This document shows positions 1 to 11,469 of a stretch of 64,000 nt of DNA, in pieces. This DNA is from Chelativorans intermedius. Lineage in GTDB: Bacteria; Pseudomonadota; Alphaproteobacteria; Rhizobiales; Rhizobiaceae. Position 1 is the stretch's first letter. The number at the start of each line of letters is the position of its first letter. The DNA lies in the NCBI RefSeq assembly GCF_025398255.1, contig NZ_JAODNW010000007.1:62001-126000 (forward strand). The letters run 5' to 3'. The notes beneath the pieces were generated by a model that was not told the DNA's origin, did not search any database, and worked only from the letters and a program-made list of their open reading frames with translations. Made by a program: the position numbers and the translations under genes.

Positions 1-513
1 ACATCAAACATCTATTGTTTTTCAGCCTATGCTGATTGGCTCCCCGGGCCCCGTCGCAGGCATGAGCAATATGTCGCAGCACCTGCCGCGGTCGATGTGG
101 AAATCGTACTCGGTAAGTTCAAGAAAAAGGACCGCTATTGCCCGCGCTGCAAGGGTGCTACGATTGGGCATGAAGAAAAGGAAACCGACGTCAACATCGC
201 CTTGTGCATGCTCGACGAGGCTTACAAGGATACTTATGATCGCGCATATGTGGTGTCGCGGGACAGCGACCTCAAACCCGCGATTGCAATGGTGCGCAAC
301 GAGTTTCCCGACAAGGAAGTGATCGTCGTCGCGCCACCTCACTTCGGTCATTCGGCCGACCTGCTGAGCGCGGCAAGCAGAAAGCGCAAAATCTCGAAAA
401 GGCAGATCGAGCAATGCCTTTTCCCAGAACATGTGCTGGACTCCGGCGGCAATGTTGTAGCAACTCGCCCGCAGGAGTATCAGCCTCCAGACCGCGAACA
501 TACTGAGGTGTAG
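1..513 (+). CDS. NYN-domain (PIN-like) nuclease, 5' end outside window
   Basis: The frame is open from base 1 to the TAG at 511-513 (170 residues), so the gene starts upstream of the window. An internal GTG at 97 is not a credible start, because NYN-like sequence continues before it. The visible part looks like the C-terminal two thirds of a NYN domain, a PIN-fold RNase family. It has a CPRC pair at about residues 47-50, the acidic motif EKETDVNIA around residue 63, and SRDSDL around residues 87-91, which supply the expected metal-binding aspartates. The tail is basic and hydrophilic. The stop lies two bases before the GTG of trpA, where trpB would usually be found. Base composition looks less GC-rich than the neighbours, which hints at acquired DNA. 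The RNA target and any partner are unknown. Confidence 0.75.
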   Translation, partial: TSNIYCFSAYADWLPGPRRRHEQYVAAPAAVDVEIVLGKFKKKDRYCPRCKGATIGHEEKETDVNIALCMLDEAYKDTYDRAYVVSRDSDLKPAIAMVRNEFPDKEVIVVAPPHFGHSADLLSAASRKRKISKRQIEQCLFPEHVLDSGGNVVATRPQEYQPPDREHTEV

Positions 514-515
514 AT

Positions 516-1358
516 GTGACCCACACGCGCATCGACAAGGCTTTTGCCCGGTTGAGGGCGGAAAACCGGCCTGCGCTCGTGACCTACTTCATGGCCGGCG
601 ATCCCGATTACGAGACGGCGCTCCGGATCATGAAGGCGCTGCCCGGGGCGGGCAGCGACATCATCGAGCTTGGCATGCCCTTCTCCGATCCCATGGCCGA
701 TGGCCCGGCCATCCAGGCCGCCGGCCAGCGCGCACTGAAGGGTGGGCAGACGCTGGCCCGAACGCTGGAGATGGCCCGCGCCTTCCGTCAGGGGGACGAC
801 ACGACGCCCATCGTGATGATGGGCTACTACAATCCCATCTACATCTACGGCGTGGAGCGCTTCCTGGCCGATGCCCGTGCTGCCGGCATCGACGGTCTCA
901 TCGTCGTCGACCTGCCGCCCGAGATGGACGAGGAGCTGTGCCTGCCGGCCATTGGCGCGGGGATCAATTTCATCCGCCTTGCCACGCCCACCACGGATGA
1001 CAAGCGCCTGCCCAAGGTTCTGGAGAACACCTCCGGCTTCGTCTACTACGTGTCGATGACGGGCATCACCGGCTCGGCGTTGCCCGACACGTCGAAGGTC
1101 GGTGCGGCCGTGTCCCGCATCAAGGGCCACACGTCGCTGCCGGTCTGTGTCGGTTTTGGCGTCAAGACCGCCGCCCAGGCGCGCGCCATCGGCGCCGTGG
1201 CCGACGGCGTGGTGGTGGGAACGGCGATCGTCAATGCCATTGCCAATGTGCTGGGCCCCGACGGACGGGCGACCGCCGATCCGGCGGAGGCCGTCTCCAC
1301 CCTGGTGCGCGGTCTGGCCGGGGGCGTGCGCGAGGCGCGCCTCGCCACTGCCGAATAA
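516..1358 (+). CDS. trpA: Tryptophan synthase alpha chain
   Basis: TrpA cleaves indole-3-glycerol phosphate to indole and glyceraldehyde 3-phosphate and channels indole to TrpB in the alpha2-beta2 complex. The 280-residue TIM barrel is full length. The catalytic acids are present as Glu51 (in [11 protein letters not shown]) and Asp62 (in MADGP), and the phosphate-binding glycines are in VCVGFGVKT and GVVVGTAIV. The start is GTG at 516, three bases after the stop of the NYN gene, with GAGGTG just upstream. The next genes are accD (58 bp gap) and folC, the usual alphaproteobacterial order. The partner gene trpB is not visible, and the nuclease gene sits in its place. Confidence 0.96.
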   Translation: MTHTRIDKAFARLRAENRPALVTYFMAGDPDYETALRIMKALPGAGSDIIELGMPFSDPMADGPAIQAAGQRALKGGQTLARTLEMARAFRQGDDTTPIVMMGYYNPIYIYGVERFLADARAAGIDGLIVVDLPPEMDEELCLPAIGAGINFIRLATPTTDDKRLPKVLENTSGFVYYVSMTGITGSALPDTSKVGAAVSRIKGHTSLPVCVGFGVKTAAQARAIGAVADGVVVGTAIVNAIANVLGPDGRATADPAEAVSTLVRGLAGGVREARLATAE

Positions 1359-1416
1359 AGACCGCATTTCCGCCGCAAAAGCACGACAGCCGAACCGCAA
1401 CGAGAAGGGCGAGCCC

Positions 1417-2355
1417 ATGAACTGGATCACCAACTATGTGCGGCCGAAGATCAACTCCATGTTCGGCCGCCGCGAGATGCCGGAAAATCTCTGGATCAAG
1501 GACCCGGAGACCGGCGAGATGGTTTTCCACAAGGATCTGGAGGAAAACCAGTGGGTCATCCCTTCCTCTGGCCATCACATGAAGATCAAGGCGCGCGATC
1601 GCCTGCGGTTCTTCTTCGACGAGGGTGCGTTCGAGACGCTGGAGAACCCCAAGGTCGTCACCGATCCGCTGAAGTTTCGCGACGAGCGGCGCTATACCGA
1701 CCGTCTGCGCGACGCCCGCTCCAAGACGGGCCTGGAAGATGCGGTGCTGAACGCGGTGGGCCGCGTTGAGGGCCTGGAGGTGGTGGCCACGGTGCAGGAC
1801 TTCGCCTTCATCGGCGGCTCGCTGGGCATGGCGGCGGGCGAGGCCATCATCTGCGGTTTCGAAACGGCGCTGAAGCGCCGCCTGCCCCTGGTGCTGTTCG
1901 CCGCCTCCGGCGGCGCGCGCATGCAGGAAGGCATTTTCTCGCTCATGCAGCTTCCGCGCACCACCGTCGCCGTGGACCGGCTGAAGGAGGCGGGCCTTCC
2001 CTACATCGTGGTGCTGACCAACCCCACCACCGGCGGCGTCACCGCCTCCTATGCCATGCTGGGCGACGTCCACATCGCCGAGCCCGGCGCGCTCATCGGC
2101 TTTGCCGGACCGCGCGTCATCGAGCAAACCATCCGCGAGAAGCTGCCCGAGGGCTTCCAGCGCGCCGAATATCTTCTGGAGCACGGCATGGTCGACATGG
2201 TCGTGCCGCGCCAGGAGCTGAAGCCCACCATCGCGCGCCTGCTCAAGATCCTGCTCAAGACGCGCGAGGAAGGGACCGAGGAGGGCGCGCAGGCTCCGGC
2301 CGTGCTGTCGGCGCCGCCCGCTGCGGAGCGCGCCGAAGCCGCCACCCGGACGTGA
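1417..2355 (+). CDS. accD: Acetyl-CoA carboxylase carboxyltransferase subunit beta
   Basis: AccD forms, with AccA, the carboxyltransferase that moves CO2 from biotin to acetyl-CoA, giving malonyl-CoA for fatty-acid synthesis. The start is the ATG at 1417, which gives the conserved N terminus [15 protein letters not shown]; the frame is open further upstream only because it shadows trpA. The protein has 312 residues. The crotonase-fold core shows [22 protein letters not shown] and [16 protein letters not shown]. The zinc-ribbon position (residues about 26-55) contains no cysteine at all, whereas E. coli AccD has four. The last 35 residues are Ala/Glu-rich and probably disordered. It lies between trpA and folC. 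Confidence 0.95.
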   Translation: MNWITNYVRPKINSMFGRREMPENLWIKDPETGEMVFHKDLEENQWVIPSSGHHMKIKARDRLRFFFDEGAFETLENPKVVTDPLKFRDERRYTDRLRDARSKTGLEDAVLNAVGRVEGLEVVATVQDFAFIGGSLGMAAGEAIICGFETALKRRLPLVLFAASGGARMQEGIFSLMQLPRTTVAVDRLKEAGLPYIVVLTNPTTGGVTASYAMLGDVHIAEPGALIGFAGPRVIEQTIREKLPEGFQRAEYLLEHGMVDMVVPRQELKPTIARLLKILLKTREEGTEEGAQAPAVLSAPPAAERAEAATRT

Positions 2356-2392
2356 GCGCCGTCTTGAAATCCTGCCGCTGAAGGCTGCGAAG

Positions 2393-3721
2393 ATGAGTGT
2401 GGATACCGCAGGGCAGGCCATCGAGCGGCTGATGTCGCTCCACCCCAAGGGATTCGACCTGTCGCTGGAGCGCATCGCCCGGCTGCTCTCCCGGCTCGGC
2501 AATCCCGAGCAGCGGCTGCCCCCGGTCATCCACATCGCCGGCACGAACGGCAAGGGCTCGGCTGCTGCCTTTTCGCGCGCGCTTCTCGAAGCGGCGGGCA
2601 GGGCGGTCCATGTCCACACCTCCCCGCATCTGGTGAACTGGCACGAGCGCTACCGCCTGGCCGCGCCCGGCGGCGGGCGCCTGGTGGCGGATGCCGTGCT
2701 GGCCGAGGCGGTGGAGCGCGTGGCACAGGCCAATGGCGGCGAGGCCATCACCGTGTTCGAGCTTCTCACGGCCGTCATGTTCGAGCTGTTTTCCGAGCAC
2801 CCGGCGGATGCCGCCATCGTCGAGGTGGGGCTTGGCGGCCGTTTCGATGCCACCAACGTGATTCCCCGCCCCGCCGTGAGCCTCATCATGCCGGTCTCGC
2901 TCGACCATGAGGCGTATCTGGGAGATCGGGTGGAGCTGATCGCGGCCGAAAAGGCCGGCATCATCAAGCCCGGCGCGCCTGTCGTCGTCGGCCAGCAGGA
3001 ATGGGACGCCGCCCGCGAGGTGCTGATCGAAACGGCAGAGCGACTGGGCTGCCCCCTCAAGGTCTACGGCCAGGACTTCATCGCCGTGGAGGAGCATGGC
3101 CGCATGGTCTATCAGGACGAGGACGGCCTGCTCGACCTGCCGCTGCCGCACCTTGCCGGGCGCCACCAGATCGCCAACGCCGCCGCCGCCATCGCCGCCG
3201 TCAAGGCGGCGGGCTTTGCCCTTGAAGAGGGGGCGGCAGAACGGGCCATGACGCGGGTTTCCTGGCCGGGCCGCCTGCAGCGTCTTCCCGAGGGCCGGCT
3301 CTCCGCGCTGGCGCCCGAAGGGGCGGAGATCTGGATCGACGGCGGCCACAATCCGGGTGCGGGCGCGGCCATTGCCGAGGCACTCGCGGAGGCGGAGGAG
3401 AAGCGCCCCCGCCCCCTGCTTCTCATCGCCGGCATGCTGGAGACCAAGGACCAGATCGGCTATTTCCGCGCCTTTTCCGGCCTCGTGCGCCATGTCTATA
3501 CGGTGCCGGTGAGGAACAGCGACGCCGGCGTGCCCAACAGCACGCTTGCCGCCCGGGCCGGCGAGGCCGGCCTTTCGGCGGAACCCGTAAACTCCGTTGC
3601 CAATGCGCTGAGGCTTCTGGCCGAGACGTGGAACGGTGACAGCCCGCCGCGCATCCTGATTGCCGGATCGCTCTATCTGGTGGGCGAGGTGCTGGCGGAG
3701 AACGGAACGCCGCCGGATTGA
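2393..3721 (+). CDS. folC: Bifunctional folylpolyglutamate / dihydrofolate synthase
   Basis: FolC joins L-glutamate to dihydropteroate and extends the glutamate tail of folates, using ATP. The 442-residue Mur-ligase-type protein has its P-loop in HIAGTNGKGSAAAF (residues about 47-60), a central ATPase segment VEVGLGGRFDATN, and the C-terminal domain motif WIDGGHNPGAG. The ATG at 2393 is 37 bp after accD. A second folC is usually not needed in this group, so this copy probably does both reactions. Confidence 0.95.
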   Translation: MSVDTAGQAIERLMSLHPKGFDLSLERIARLLSRLGNPEQRLPPVIHIAGTNGKGSAAAFSRALLEAAGRAVHVHTSPHLVNWHERYRLAAPGGGRLVADAVLAEAVERVAQANGGEAITVFELLTAVMFELFSEHPADAAIVEVGLGGRFDATNVIPRPAVSLIMPVSLDHEAYLGDRVELIAAEKAGIIKPGAPVVVGQQEWDAAREVLIETAERLGCPLKVYGQDFIAVEEHGRMVYQDEDGLLDLPLPHLAGRHQIANAAAAIAAVKAAGFALEEGAAERAMTRVSWPGRLQRLPEGRLSALAPEGAEIWIDGGHNPGAGAAIAEALAEAEEKRPRPLLLIAGMLETKDQIGYFRAFSGLVRHVYTVPVRNSDAGVPNSTLAARAGEAGLSAEPVNSVANALRLLAETWNGDSPPRILIAGSLYLVGEVLAENGTPPD

Positions 3722-3768
3722 ACCATCCCTCCGGTCCCATCCGCCTTGACGGTTCGTCAGCCCGGTCA

Positions 3769-3791
3769 TAGTTTAGAATTATTCTAAACTA
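3769..3791. promoter_or_regulatory. Irr-type iron control element (ICE box)
   Basis: A perfect inverted repeat TAGTTTAGAA-TTA-TTCTAAACTA ends 17 bp before the mbfA start. Arms and spacing match the iron-control element TTTAGAA-N3-TTCTAAA described for the Irr regulator in Rhizobiales (recalled, not searched). Its position over the promoter/leader and the iron role of mbfA support the call. Irr itself is not in the window. Confidence 0.8.
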
Positions 3792-3808
3792 ACTGGATTC
3801 CCCGTCTC

Positions 3809-4792
3809 ATGTTCAATCGTCTGTTCGGTTTCAACCGGCGTGCCTTTTCTTCTCTCTCGGAGCAGGAGATCCTGGCGCTTGCCATCTCCTCGGAGGAGGA
3901 CGATGCGCGCATCTACCGCGCCTATGCGGATGGGCTTGCGGACGACTACCCGCACACCGCGGCGATGTTCGAGGAGATGGCGGCGGAAGAGGACAGGCAC
4001 CGCGCCTGGCTGATCGAGCTCTACCGCAAGCGTTTCGGCGAGCGTATTCCGCTCATCCGCCGCGAGCATGTGCGCGGCTACTACCAGCGCCGGCCGGACT
4101 GGCTGGTGCGCCCCCTCGGGCTTGAGAATGTGCGCGCCCAGGCGGCGCTGATGGAGGAGGAGGCGCAGCGCTTCTACGCCCATGCCGCGCAGCGCACCGA
4201 GGACGCCGCGACCCGCAAGCTCCTGGGGGATCTGGCGGCGGCCGAGCAGCGCCACGAGGCGCTGGCCGGCCATCTTGCCGAGAAGCATCTGGAGGGCGAT
4301 GCGGGCCGGCAGGAGGAGCGCACGGAGCGGCGCCAGTTCATCCTCACCTATGTGCAGCCGGGGCTGGCCGGGCTGATGGACGGCTCGGTCTCCACGCTTG
4401 CGCCCATTTTCGCCGCGGCCTTCGCCACGGGCGACACCTGGCAGACCTTTCTCGTCGGCCTCGCCGCCTCCCTGGGTGCCGGCATCTCCATGGGGTTCAC
4501 CGAGGTCGCCTCCGACGACGGCGTGATCTCGGGGCGCGGCTCGCCGCTCAAGCGCGGCCTGACCACTGGCATCATGACGGCGCTCGGCGGCCTCGGCCAC
4601 GCCCTGCCCTATCTCATCCCCGATTTCTGGACGGCCACCACGATCGCCATCGCCATCGTTTTCCTGGAGCTGTGGGCCATCGCCTTCATCCAGAACCGCT
4701 ACATGGAAACGCCGTGGAGCCGCGCCATCTTCCAGGTGGTGCTGGGCGGCGCGCTGGTGTTTGCCGCGGGAATGTTAATCGGCAACGCCTGA
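3809..4792 (+). CDS. mbfA: Membrane-bound ferritin-like iron exporter (erythrin-VIT1 type)
   Basis: The 327-residue protein fuses an N-terminal ferritin-like di-iron domain (about residues 12-165) to a C-terminal VIT1-type membrane domain (about 180-327, four or five hydrophobic segments). Iron ligands are visible in the pattern [11 protein letters not shown] followed by [13 protein letters not shown] (Glu61, His64), repeated in MEEEAQRFY and [11 protein letters not shown]. Family members export iron from the inner membrane and protect against iron and peroxide stress. The gene stands alone behind an Irr-type box and converges with gyrB, so iron-dependent control is expected. Start ATG at 3809. 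Confidence 0.9.
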   Translation: MFNRLFGFNRRAFSSLSEQEILALAISSEEDDARIYRAYADGLADDYPHTAAMFEEMAAEEDRHRAWLIELYRKRFGERIPLIRREHVRGYYQRRPDWLVRPLGLENVRAQAALMEEEAQRFYAHAAQRTEDAATRKLLGDLAAAEQRHEALAGHLAEKHLEGDAGRQEERTERRQFILTYVQPGLAGLMDGSVSTLAPIFAAAFATGDTWQTFLVGLAASLGAGISMGFTEVASDDGVISGRGSPLKRGLTTGIMTALGGLGHALPYLIPDFWTATTIAIAIVFLELWAIAFIQNRYMETPWSRAIFQVVLGGALVFAAGMLIGNA

Positions 4793-4817
4793 ACGGCGGT
4801 GGCGGGCGCCCGTCCCC

Positions 4818-7277
<2,460 letters not shown>

Positions 7278-7331
7278 TCAAGGAAGGCGCCGCAAATGGG
7301 CGCTCGGAAATGCCGCGAATCAACGGCCACT

Positions 7332-7352
7332 AACGCCTAAGATATAGGCGTT
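7332..7352. promoter_or_regulatory. Perfect inverted repeat between add and gyrB
   Basis: AACGCCTA-AGATA-TAGGCGTT (8-bp arms, 5-bp loop) begins directly after the add stop codon and lies 64-84 bp before gyrB. There is no T tract on the minus strand, so it is a poor intrinsic terminator. It may be an operator for gyrB or an mRNA 3'-end hairpin. Confidence 0.4.
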
Positions 7353-8390
7353 TCAATGGATTTTTCCAAGCTTTGCCGCGGTTTTGCCACCTGGATTCGC
7401 CGCCGCGCCGAGCGGCTGGCCGGCCGCTCCGGCGAGCCGCGCCAGCAGCGCCCGGCGCGTCTCTTCATCCAGGAAGGCGGCTTCGAGCGCGGTGCGGGTG
7501 AGCCCGGCCAGCGCCGCCTCGTCGAGGCCGAAATGTTCTGCGGCAACGGCATACTCGCGGCCGAGGTCGGTGTGGAAATGCGGCGGGTCGTCGGAATTGA
7601 GCGTCAGCCGGCAGCCGGCGGCCAGAAGCCGGGGGAAGGGGTGGCTGGCAAGGTCGGGGAAGACGCCGAGCGCCACGTTGGAGACGGGGCAGACCTCCAG
7701 CACCACGCCCTCCTGCGCGATGCGGGCCAGCAGCTCCGGTCTTTCCGCGGCACGCACGCCATGGCCGATGCGCGCCGGGCGCAGATGGTCGAGCGCCGCT
7801 TCCACGCTGTCGGGGCCGCCGAACTCGCCGGCATGCACGGTGATGCCGAGCCCCGCCTCGCGGGCGATGGCGAAGGCGCGGGCAAAGTCGCGCGGGTGGC
7901 CGGCGCGCTCGTCTCCCGCCATGCCGAAGCCGGTGACCAGGGGATGGCCGCAGGTGGCGGCAAAGCGCGCGGCATCCTCCACCGAAGGAGGGCCGAAATG
8001 GCGCACGCCGGTAACGATCATGCGTGCCTCGATGCCGGTTTTCGCCCGCGCCCGCAGGATGCCCTCGCCGAGCGCACGGGTGTAGGCCTGCGCCGACAGC
8101 CCGGCGCGACGGGCATGGTCGGGCGAGGTGAAGAACTCAGCATAGATGGCGCCATGGGCGGCCAGCGCCGCGAGATGCGCCTCGGCGAGGGCGGCATAGT
8201 CCTCCTCGCTGCGGAAGAGGCTTGCCGCGGCGTCATAGGCGGCCAGAAAGCTCGTGAAGTCGTGCCAGAAATAGGCCCCGTCGCGGATGAAGCCGGAGAT
8301 GTCGGCGCCGTATTTTGCCGCTTGGCGCGCAACGAGGGCGGGCGGAGCGGCGCCTTCTATGTGGCAGTGAAGTTCGGCCTTGGGCAGCAT
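7353..8390 (-). CDS. add: Adenosine deaminase (amidohydrolase family)
   Basis: The enzyme hydrolyses adenosine to inosine and ammonia in purine salvage. The 345-residue TIM barrel has the zinc ligands in [10 protein letters not shown] (His8, His10), the catalytic stretch [16 protein letters not shown] and LNSDDPPHF. Some members of this family act on adenine, so substrate choice is not fully certain. It is transcribed just upstream of gyrB, and phnN ends 27 bp before its start; whether it belongs to the phn unit is unclear. Confidence 0.88.
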   Translation of the reverse strand: MLPKAELHCHIEGAAPPALVARQAAKYGADISGFIRDGAYFWHDFTSFLAAYDAAASLFRSEEDYAALAEAHLAALAAHGAIYAEFFTSPDHARRAGLSAQAYTRALGEGILRARAKTGIEARMIVTGVRHFGPPSVEDAARFAATCGHPLVTGFGMAGDERAGHPRDFARAFAIAREAGLGITVHAGEFGGPDSVEAALDHLRPARIGHGVRAAERPELLARIAQEGVVLEVCPVSNVALGVFPDLASHPFPRLLAAGCRLTLNSDDPPHFHTDLGREYAVAAEHFGLDEAALAGLTRTALEAAFLDEETRRALLARLAGAAGQPLGAAANPGGKTAAKLGKIH

Positions 8391-8417
8391 TGCAGTCCGA
8401 TTCCCGCTTGCGGAGAA

Positions 8418-9044
8418 TCAGACCATATCACACACATCGCTCCACGCCGCCGCCCTGCGCAAAAGCGCGAGGAAGCGCTCGCCCGCATTCTCCAGCGGTC
8501 CGGAATTGTCGATGACATGCGCCCCTTCCACCGCGAAGGCGCCGGCGCGGGCAAGCCTCGCCATCACCTCTTGGCGGGTTTCCCGCCCCCGGCGGGAGAG
8601 GCGCTCGGCAAGGATTTCCGGCGGCGCGGTGACGACGACCGGAAGAACGTTCGCATAACGCGCGCCGAGGCGCGGGATGACGGCGCGCGACACATTGGCC
8701 ACGACGACGCTGCCCTCGCGCATGGCCTCGTCGATGCTTGCCGGCAGGGCATAGCTCAAGCCGTTGGCCTGCCAGGAAAGCGCGAAGCGGCCCTGCGCGC
8801 GGGCGCGCTCGAAGGCCGCCTCGTCCAGCGTGTCGTGCATCTCGCCGCCGGCCTCCGCCGGGCGCGTGATGATGCGGCGGGCGAAGACCACGCCGCCTGC
8901 CAGCGGCCCCAACCTCCGGCGGGCATAGTCCATCAGCGAATCCTTGCCGCTGCCCGAGGGCCCGGCCACGGCGACGAACACGCCCTGGCGGATGGGAAGG
9001 GCCTGCCCGTCCTGCGCACGGTCTTCGGCCACTGCGTGTGTCAT
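8418..9044 (-). CDS. phnN: Ribose 1,5-bisphosphate phosphokinase PhnN
   Basis: PhnN phosphorylates ribose 1,5-bisphosphate to PRPP, the final step that recovers the sugar released by C-P lyase. The 208-residue guanylate-kinase-like protein has a P-loop AGPSGSGKDS (residues about 27-36). The start at 9044 gives an ATGA overlap with the stop of phnM, a sign of translational coupling; the same frame is open further upstream only as a shadow of phnM. Confidence 0.9.
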   Translation of the reverse strand: MTHAVAEDRAQDGQALPIRQGVFVAVAGPSGSGKDSLMDYARRRLGPLAGGVVFARRIITRPAEAGGEMHDTLDEAAFERARAQGRFALSWQANGLSYALPASIDEAMREGSVVVANVSRAVIPRLGARYANVLPVVVTAPPEILAERLSRRGRETRQEVMARLARAGAFAVEGAHVIDNSGPLENAGERFLALLRRAAAWSDVCDMV

Positions 9045-10180
9045 GCCACGCGCTGCCCCTCGCGCCACACCGCGCGCACCACAGGAATGCCGCCGTCCAG
9101 GCGCACGCGAACCAGATCGGCGCGCCGGCCCGGCTCGATGACGCCGCGATCGTCGAGCCCCACGGCTTCCGCCGGGATCTTCGACACCTTGGCCACCGCC
9201 TGCGGAAGGGCAATGCCCTCCACCAGCGTGCTCAGCGAGAAGGCGGCCTGGATGAGGCTGAAAGGGATGTAGTCGGAGGACAGGATGTCGAGAGCGCCCT
9301 CGCGGGCCAGCGCGCGCGCCGAAACATTGCCGGAATGCGAGCCGCCGCGCACCAGGTTGGGCGCGCCCATGAGCACCGCCATGCCCGCCTCCTTGGAGGC
9401 CCTGGCCGCCGCGGTGGTGGTGGGAAATTCGGCCACGCGCACGCCGACCGCCGCCGCCTCCGCGACGTGCTCGGGCGTGGCGTCGTCGTGGCTTGCCAGG
9501 ATGATGCCGCGCTCGCGGCAGGCGGCGGAGATGGCCCGCCGGTTGGGCGCCGCGTTGCACTGGGATTCGGCGGTGCGCTTTTCGCAGAAGCGGCGGAACG
9601 CCGCGTCGTCCATCTTCATATTCGCCTTGTAATAGGCGGCATAGGTCTCCAGATCGGTGAACTGGCGCTGCCCGGGCGAATGGTCCATCAGCGAGGCGAG
9701 CCTGACATGCGGATCGTCCTCGAAGCGCGCGAAGGCGGACAGACAGTCCGGCGCCGAAACCTCGCAGCGCAGATGCAGGTGGTGGTCGGCGCGCAGGCGC
9801 CCGGCGGCGATGCTGTCCTCGATGGCGTCGGCCAGGCTGCGCATGCCGTCGGCGTCCACGTCGCCCTCCTCGTCGAGACCGATGCGCAGCGCGTCGAAGA
9901 CCGTGGTGATCCCGGAGGTGGCGACCTGCGCATCGTGGGCAAGCACCGCGGCGACCGGGTTCCAACGCACCTTCGGCCGTGGCGCAAAGTGCCGTTCCAG
10001 GTGATCGGTGTGCAGCTCCACGAGGCCGGGAATGAGGAAATCCCCTTCCAGATCCTCGCCGATTCCGGCGGCGCCGGTGTCGAGACCGGCGATGCGTCCG
10101 CCCACGATCTTCACGCTGCCTTCGACCACGGCATCGGCAAGCACGATGCGCGCGTTTCTCAGGATCGTCTCATGCGTCAT
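9041..10180 (-). CDS. phnM: Alpha-D-ribose 1-methylphosphonate 5-triphosphate diphosphatase
   Basis: PhnM removes pyrophosphate from the triphosphate intermediate of phosphonate breakdown before C-P bond cleavage. The 379-residue amidohydrolase has the metal motif ELHTDHLERHF (His57, His60) and later histidines in DHHLHLRCE and SHDDATPEHV. It lies between phnN (4-bp overlap) and the DUF1045 gene (stop abuts the phnM ATG). The C-P lyase core genes phnGHIJKL, which normally precede this trio, are not in the window. Confidence 0.93.
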   Translation of the reverse strand: MTHETILRNARIVLADAVVEGSVKIVGGRIAGLDTGAAGIGEDLEGDFLIPGLVELHTDHLERHFAPRPKVRWNPVAAVLAHDAQVATSGITTVFDALRIGLDEEGDVDADGMRSLADAIEDSIAAGRLRADHHLHLRCEVSAPDCLSAFARFEDDPHVRLASLMDHSPGQRQFTDLETYAAYYKANMKMDDAAFRRFCEKRTAESQCNAAPNRRAISAACRERGIILASHDDATPEHVAEAAAVGVRVAEFPTTTAAARASKEAGMAVLMGAPNLVRGGSHSGNVSARALAREGALDILSSDYIPFSLIQAAFSLSTLVEGIALPQAVAKVSKIPAEAVGLDDRGVIEPGRRADLVRVRLDGGIPVVRAVWREGQRVA

Positions 10181-10888
10181 TCAGGCCAGTTTCCTTTTCC
10201 TCTCGCCTCCTATGGCGTGAAAGGAGCGGATGTGGAAGGGCGCGCCCGGCTCCGGCTCCGCGAAAAGGGCGAGCGAGGAAAGCTCCAGAGGCTCCAGAAG
10301 CAGCGGGCCGAAGAAGGCGTCGATGGCCCGTTCCATGCGGGGAGCTTCCGCCGCCGGCACCCGTCCCGTCAGCGTCATGTGGAAGCGGAACGCGTCGAAG
10401 ACGTAAGGATAGCCCCATTTGTGGAGATTTTTCAGCTGCGCCGGCGTCAGGTTTTCCGGGCCTCGCCGTTCGATCTCCTCGGGCGTGAGCGGCGCGCGGA
10501 AGGGCTCGAACTTCTCCACCACCTCGCCGGCCAGCCGGTCGAGCGCCGGGGTCGGCGCATCCGGCACGATGGCGAAGAAACCGTCGAGCCGCGCCACCCT
10601 GATGCGTTCGACAAGGACGGGCGTGCGCGCCGTGGCAAACGCATCGAGGGCGGCGATCAGCTCGCTCTCGCTGCGGCCCTCGGCGAGGCGGAAGGGTGCC
10701 TTCAGCGTGGCGTGAAAGCCATAGCGGCGCGGCGCGGCGGTATGAAAGGCGATCTCGGCGGCCGAAAACCCCTCGACCGGGGTCGGGGCCGGCACCTGCC
10801 GGCCGAAGGCGCTGCGTCCCAGCCAGCGCTCGGCAACGCGGCCCAGAGGGTCGTCCTTGTCCGGTGTGAAGTAAATGGCGTATCGCAT
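10181..10888 (-). CDS. DUF1045 phosphonate-metabolism protein, 2H phosphoesterase fold
   Basis: The 235-residue protein carries two spaced HxT motifs, FHATLKAPF and FHMTLTGR, the hallmark of 2H phosphoesterases such as cyclic phosphodiesterases. Members are found in phn clusters, where a role on a cyclic ribose phosphate has been suggested; the exact reaction is not established. The ATG at 10888 begins MRYAIYFTPDK, the usual family N terminus; the frame is open upstream but that part looks non-coding. It is the first gene of a tight DUF1045-phnM-phnN unit. Confidence 0.87.
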   Translation of the reverse strand: MRYAIYFTPDKDDPLGRVAERWLGRSAFGRQVPAPTPVEGFSAAEIAFHTAAPRRYGFHATLKAPFRLAEGRSESELIAALDAFATARTPVLVERIRVARLDGFFAIVPDAPTPALDRLAGEVVEKFEPFRAPLTPEEIERRGPENLTPAQLKNLHKWGYPYVFDAFRFHMTLTGRVPAAEAPRMERAIDAFFGPLLLEPLELSSLALFAEPEPGAPFHIRSFHAIGGERKRKLA

Positions 10889-11019
10889 GGCTATCAATCC
10901 TCGCAGACCGCGACGCAATAGGCGATTTGCATGACAGAATAACGAAGCCGTGGCGGAAGCGGCGATAGTTGCGCAAAACCCGGACGCGATCAATGGCGGC
11001 GAGGAAGGCCGCGCATACG

Positions 11020-11046
11020 AAAAAGGCCCGGCGCGAGGGCCGGGCC
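11020..11046 (-). terminator. Intrinsic terminator downstream of trxA
   Basis: On the minus strand GGCCCGGC-CCTCGC-GCCGGGCC forms a perfect 8-bp GC stem followed by TTTTT, 25 bp after the trxA stop. Confidence 0.88.
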
Positions 11047-11070
11047 GGTTTCATGCGGTACGGAAGGCGG

Positions 11071-11394
11071 TCAGGCAACGGCCTCGCCGATCCATGCCGA
11101 CAGAACGGTCTTCGGCGCCGCGCCCACCTTCATGTCGGCCACCTCGCCGTTCTTGAACAGCATCAGGGTGGGAATGGAGCGCACGCCGTACTGGGCGGCA
11201 AGCTCCGGGTTCTCGTCGATGTTGAGCTTGGCAACCTTGATCTTGCCGTTAAGCTCCGCCGAGATCTCCTCGAGCGCGGGCGCGATCATCTTGCAGGGGC
11301 CGCACCATTCCGCCCAGAAATCCACAACCACAGGCTCGCTCGCCTGCAGCACGTCGGTCTCGAAATTGCTGTTGTTGACAGTGACGGTGGCCAT
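11071..11394 (-). CDS. trxA: Thioredoxin
   Basis: A 107-residue small disulfide reductase with the active site [10 protein letters not shown] (Cys31, Cys34) and the cis-proline in [10 protein letters not shown]. It reduces ribonucleotide reductase and other cytosolic disulfides. The ATG at 11394 is chosen over the TTG one codon upstream. It follows addA after 75 bp, the common rhizobial order, and is closed by a strong terminator. Confidence 0.96.
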   Translation of the reverse strand: MATVTVNNSNFETDVLQASEPVVVDFWAEWCGPCKMIAPALEEISAELNGKIKVAKLNIDENPELAAQYGVRSIPTLMLFKNGEVADMKVGAAPKTVLSAWIGEAVA

Positions 11395-11469
11395 CAAGCC
11401 TCTCCTTGTCTCGGCAAATGTCGCTCCGCCATGTGGGAGCCGGGGAGCGCGAGTTCAAGCATCCTTTTC

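Noticed and set aside
97-513. NYN gene starting at the GTG at 97
   Set aside because: The frame and domain-like sequence continue to base 1, so the gene is cut by the window edge rather than starting here.
10931-10937. Possible PHO box (CTGTCAT on the minus strand) upstream of the DUF1045-phnM-phnN unit
   Set aside because: Only one half-site matches; the second repeat is not recognisable.
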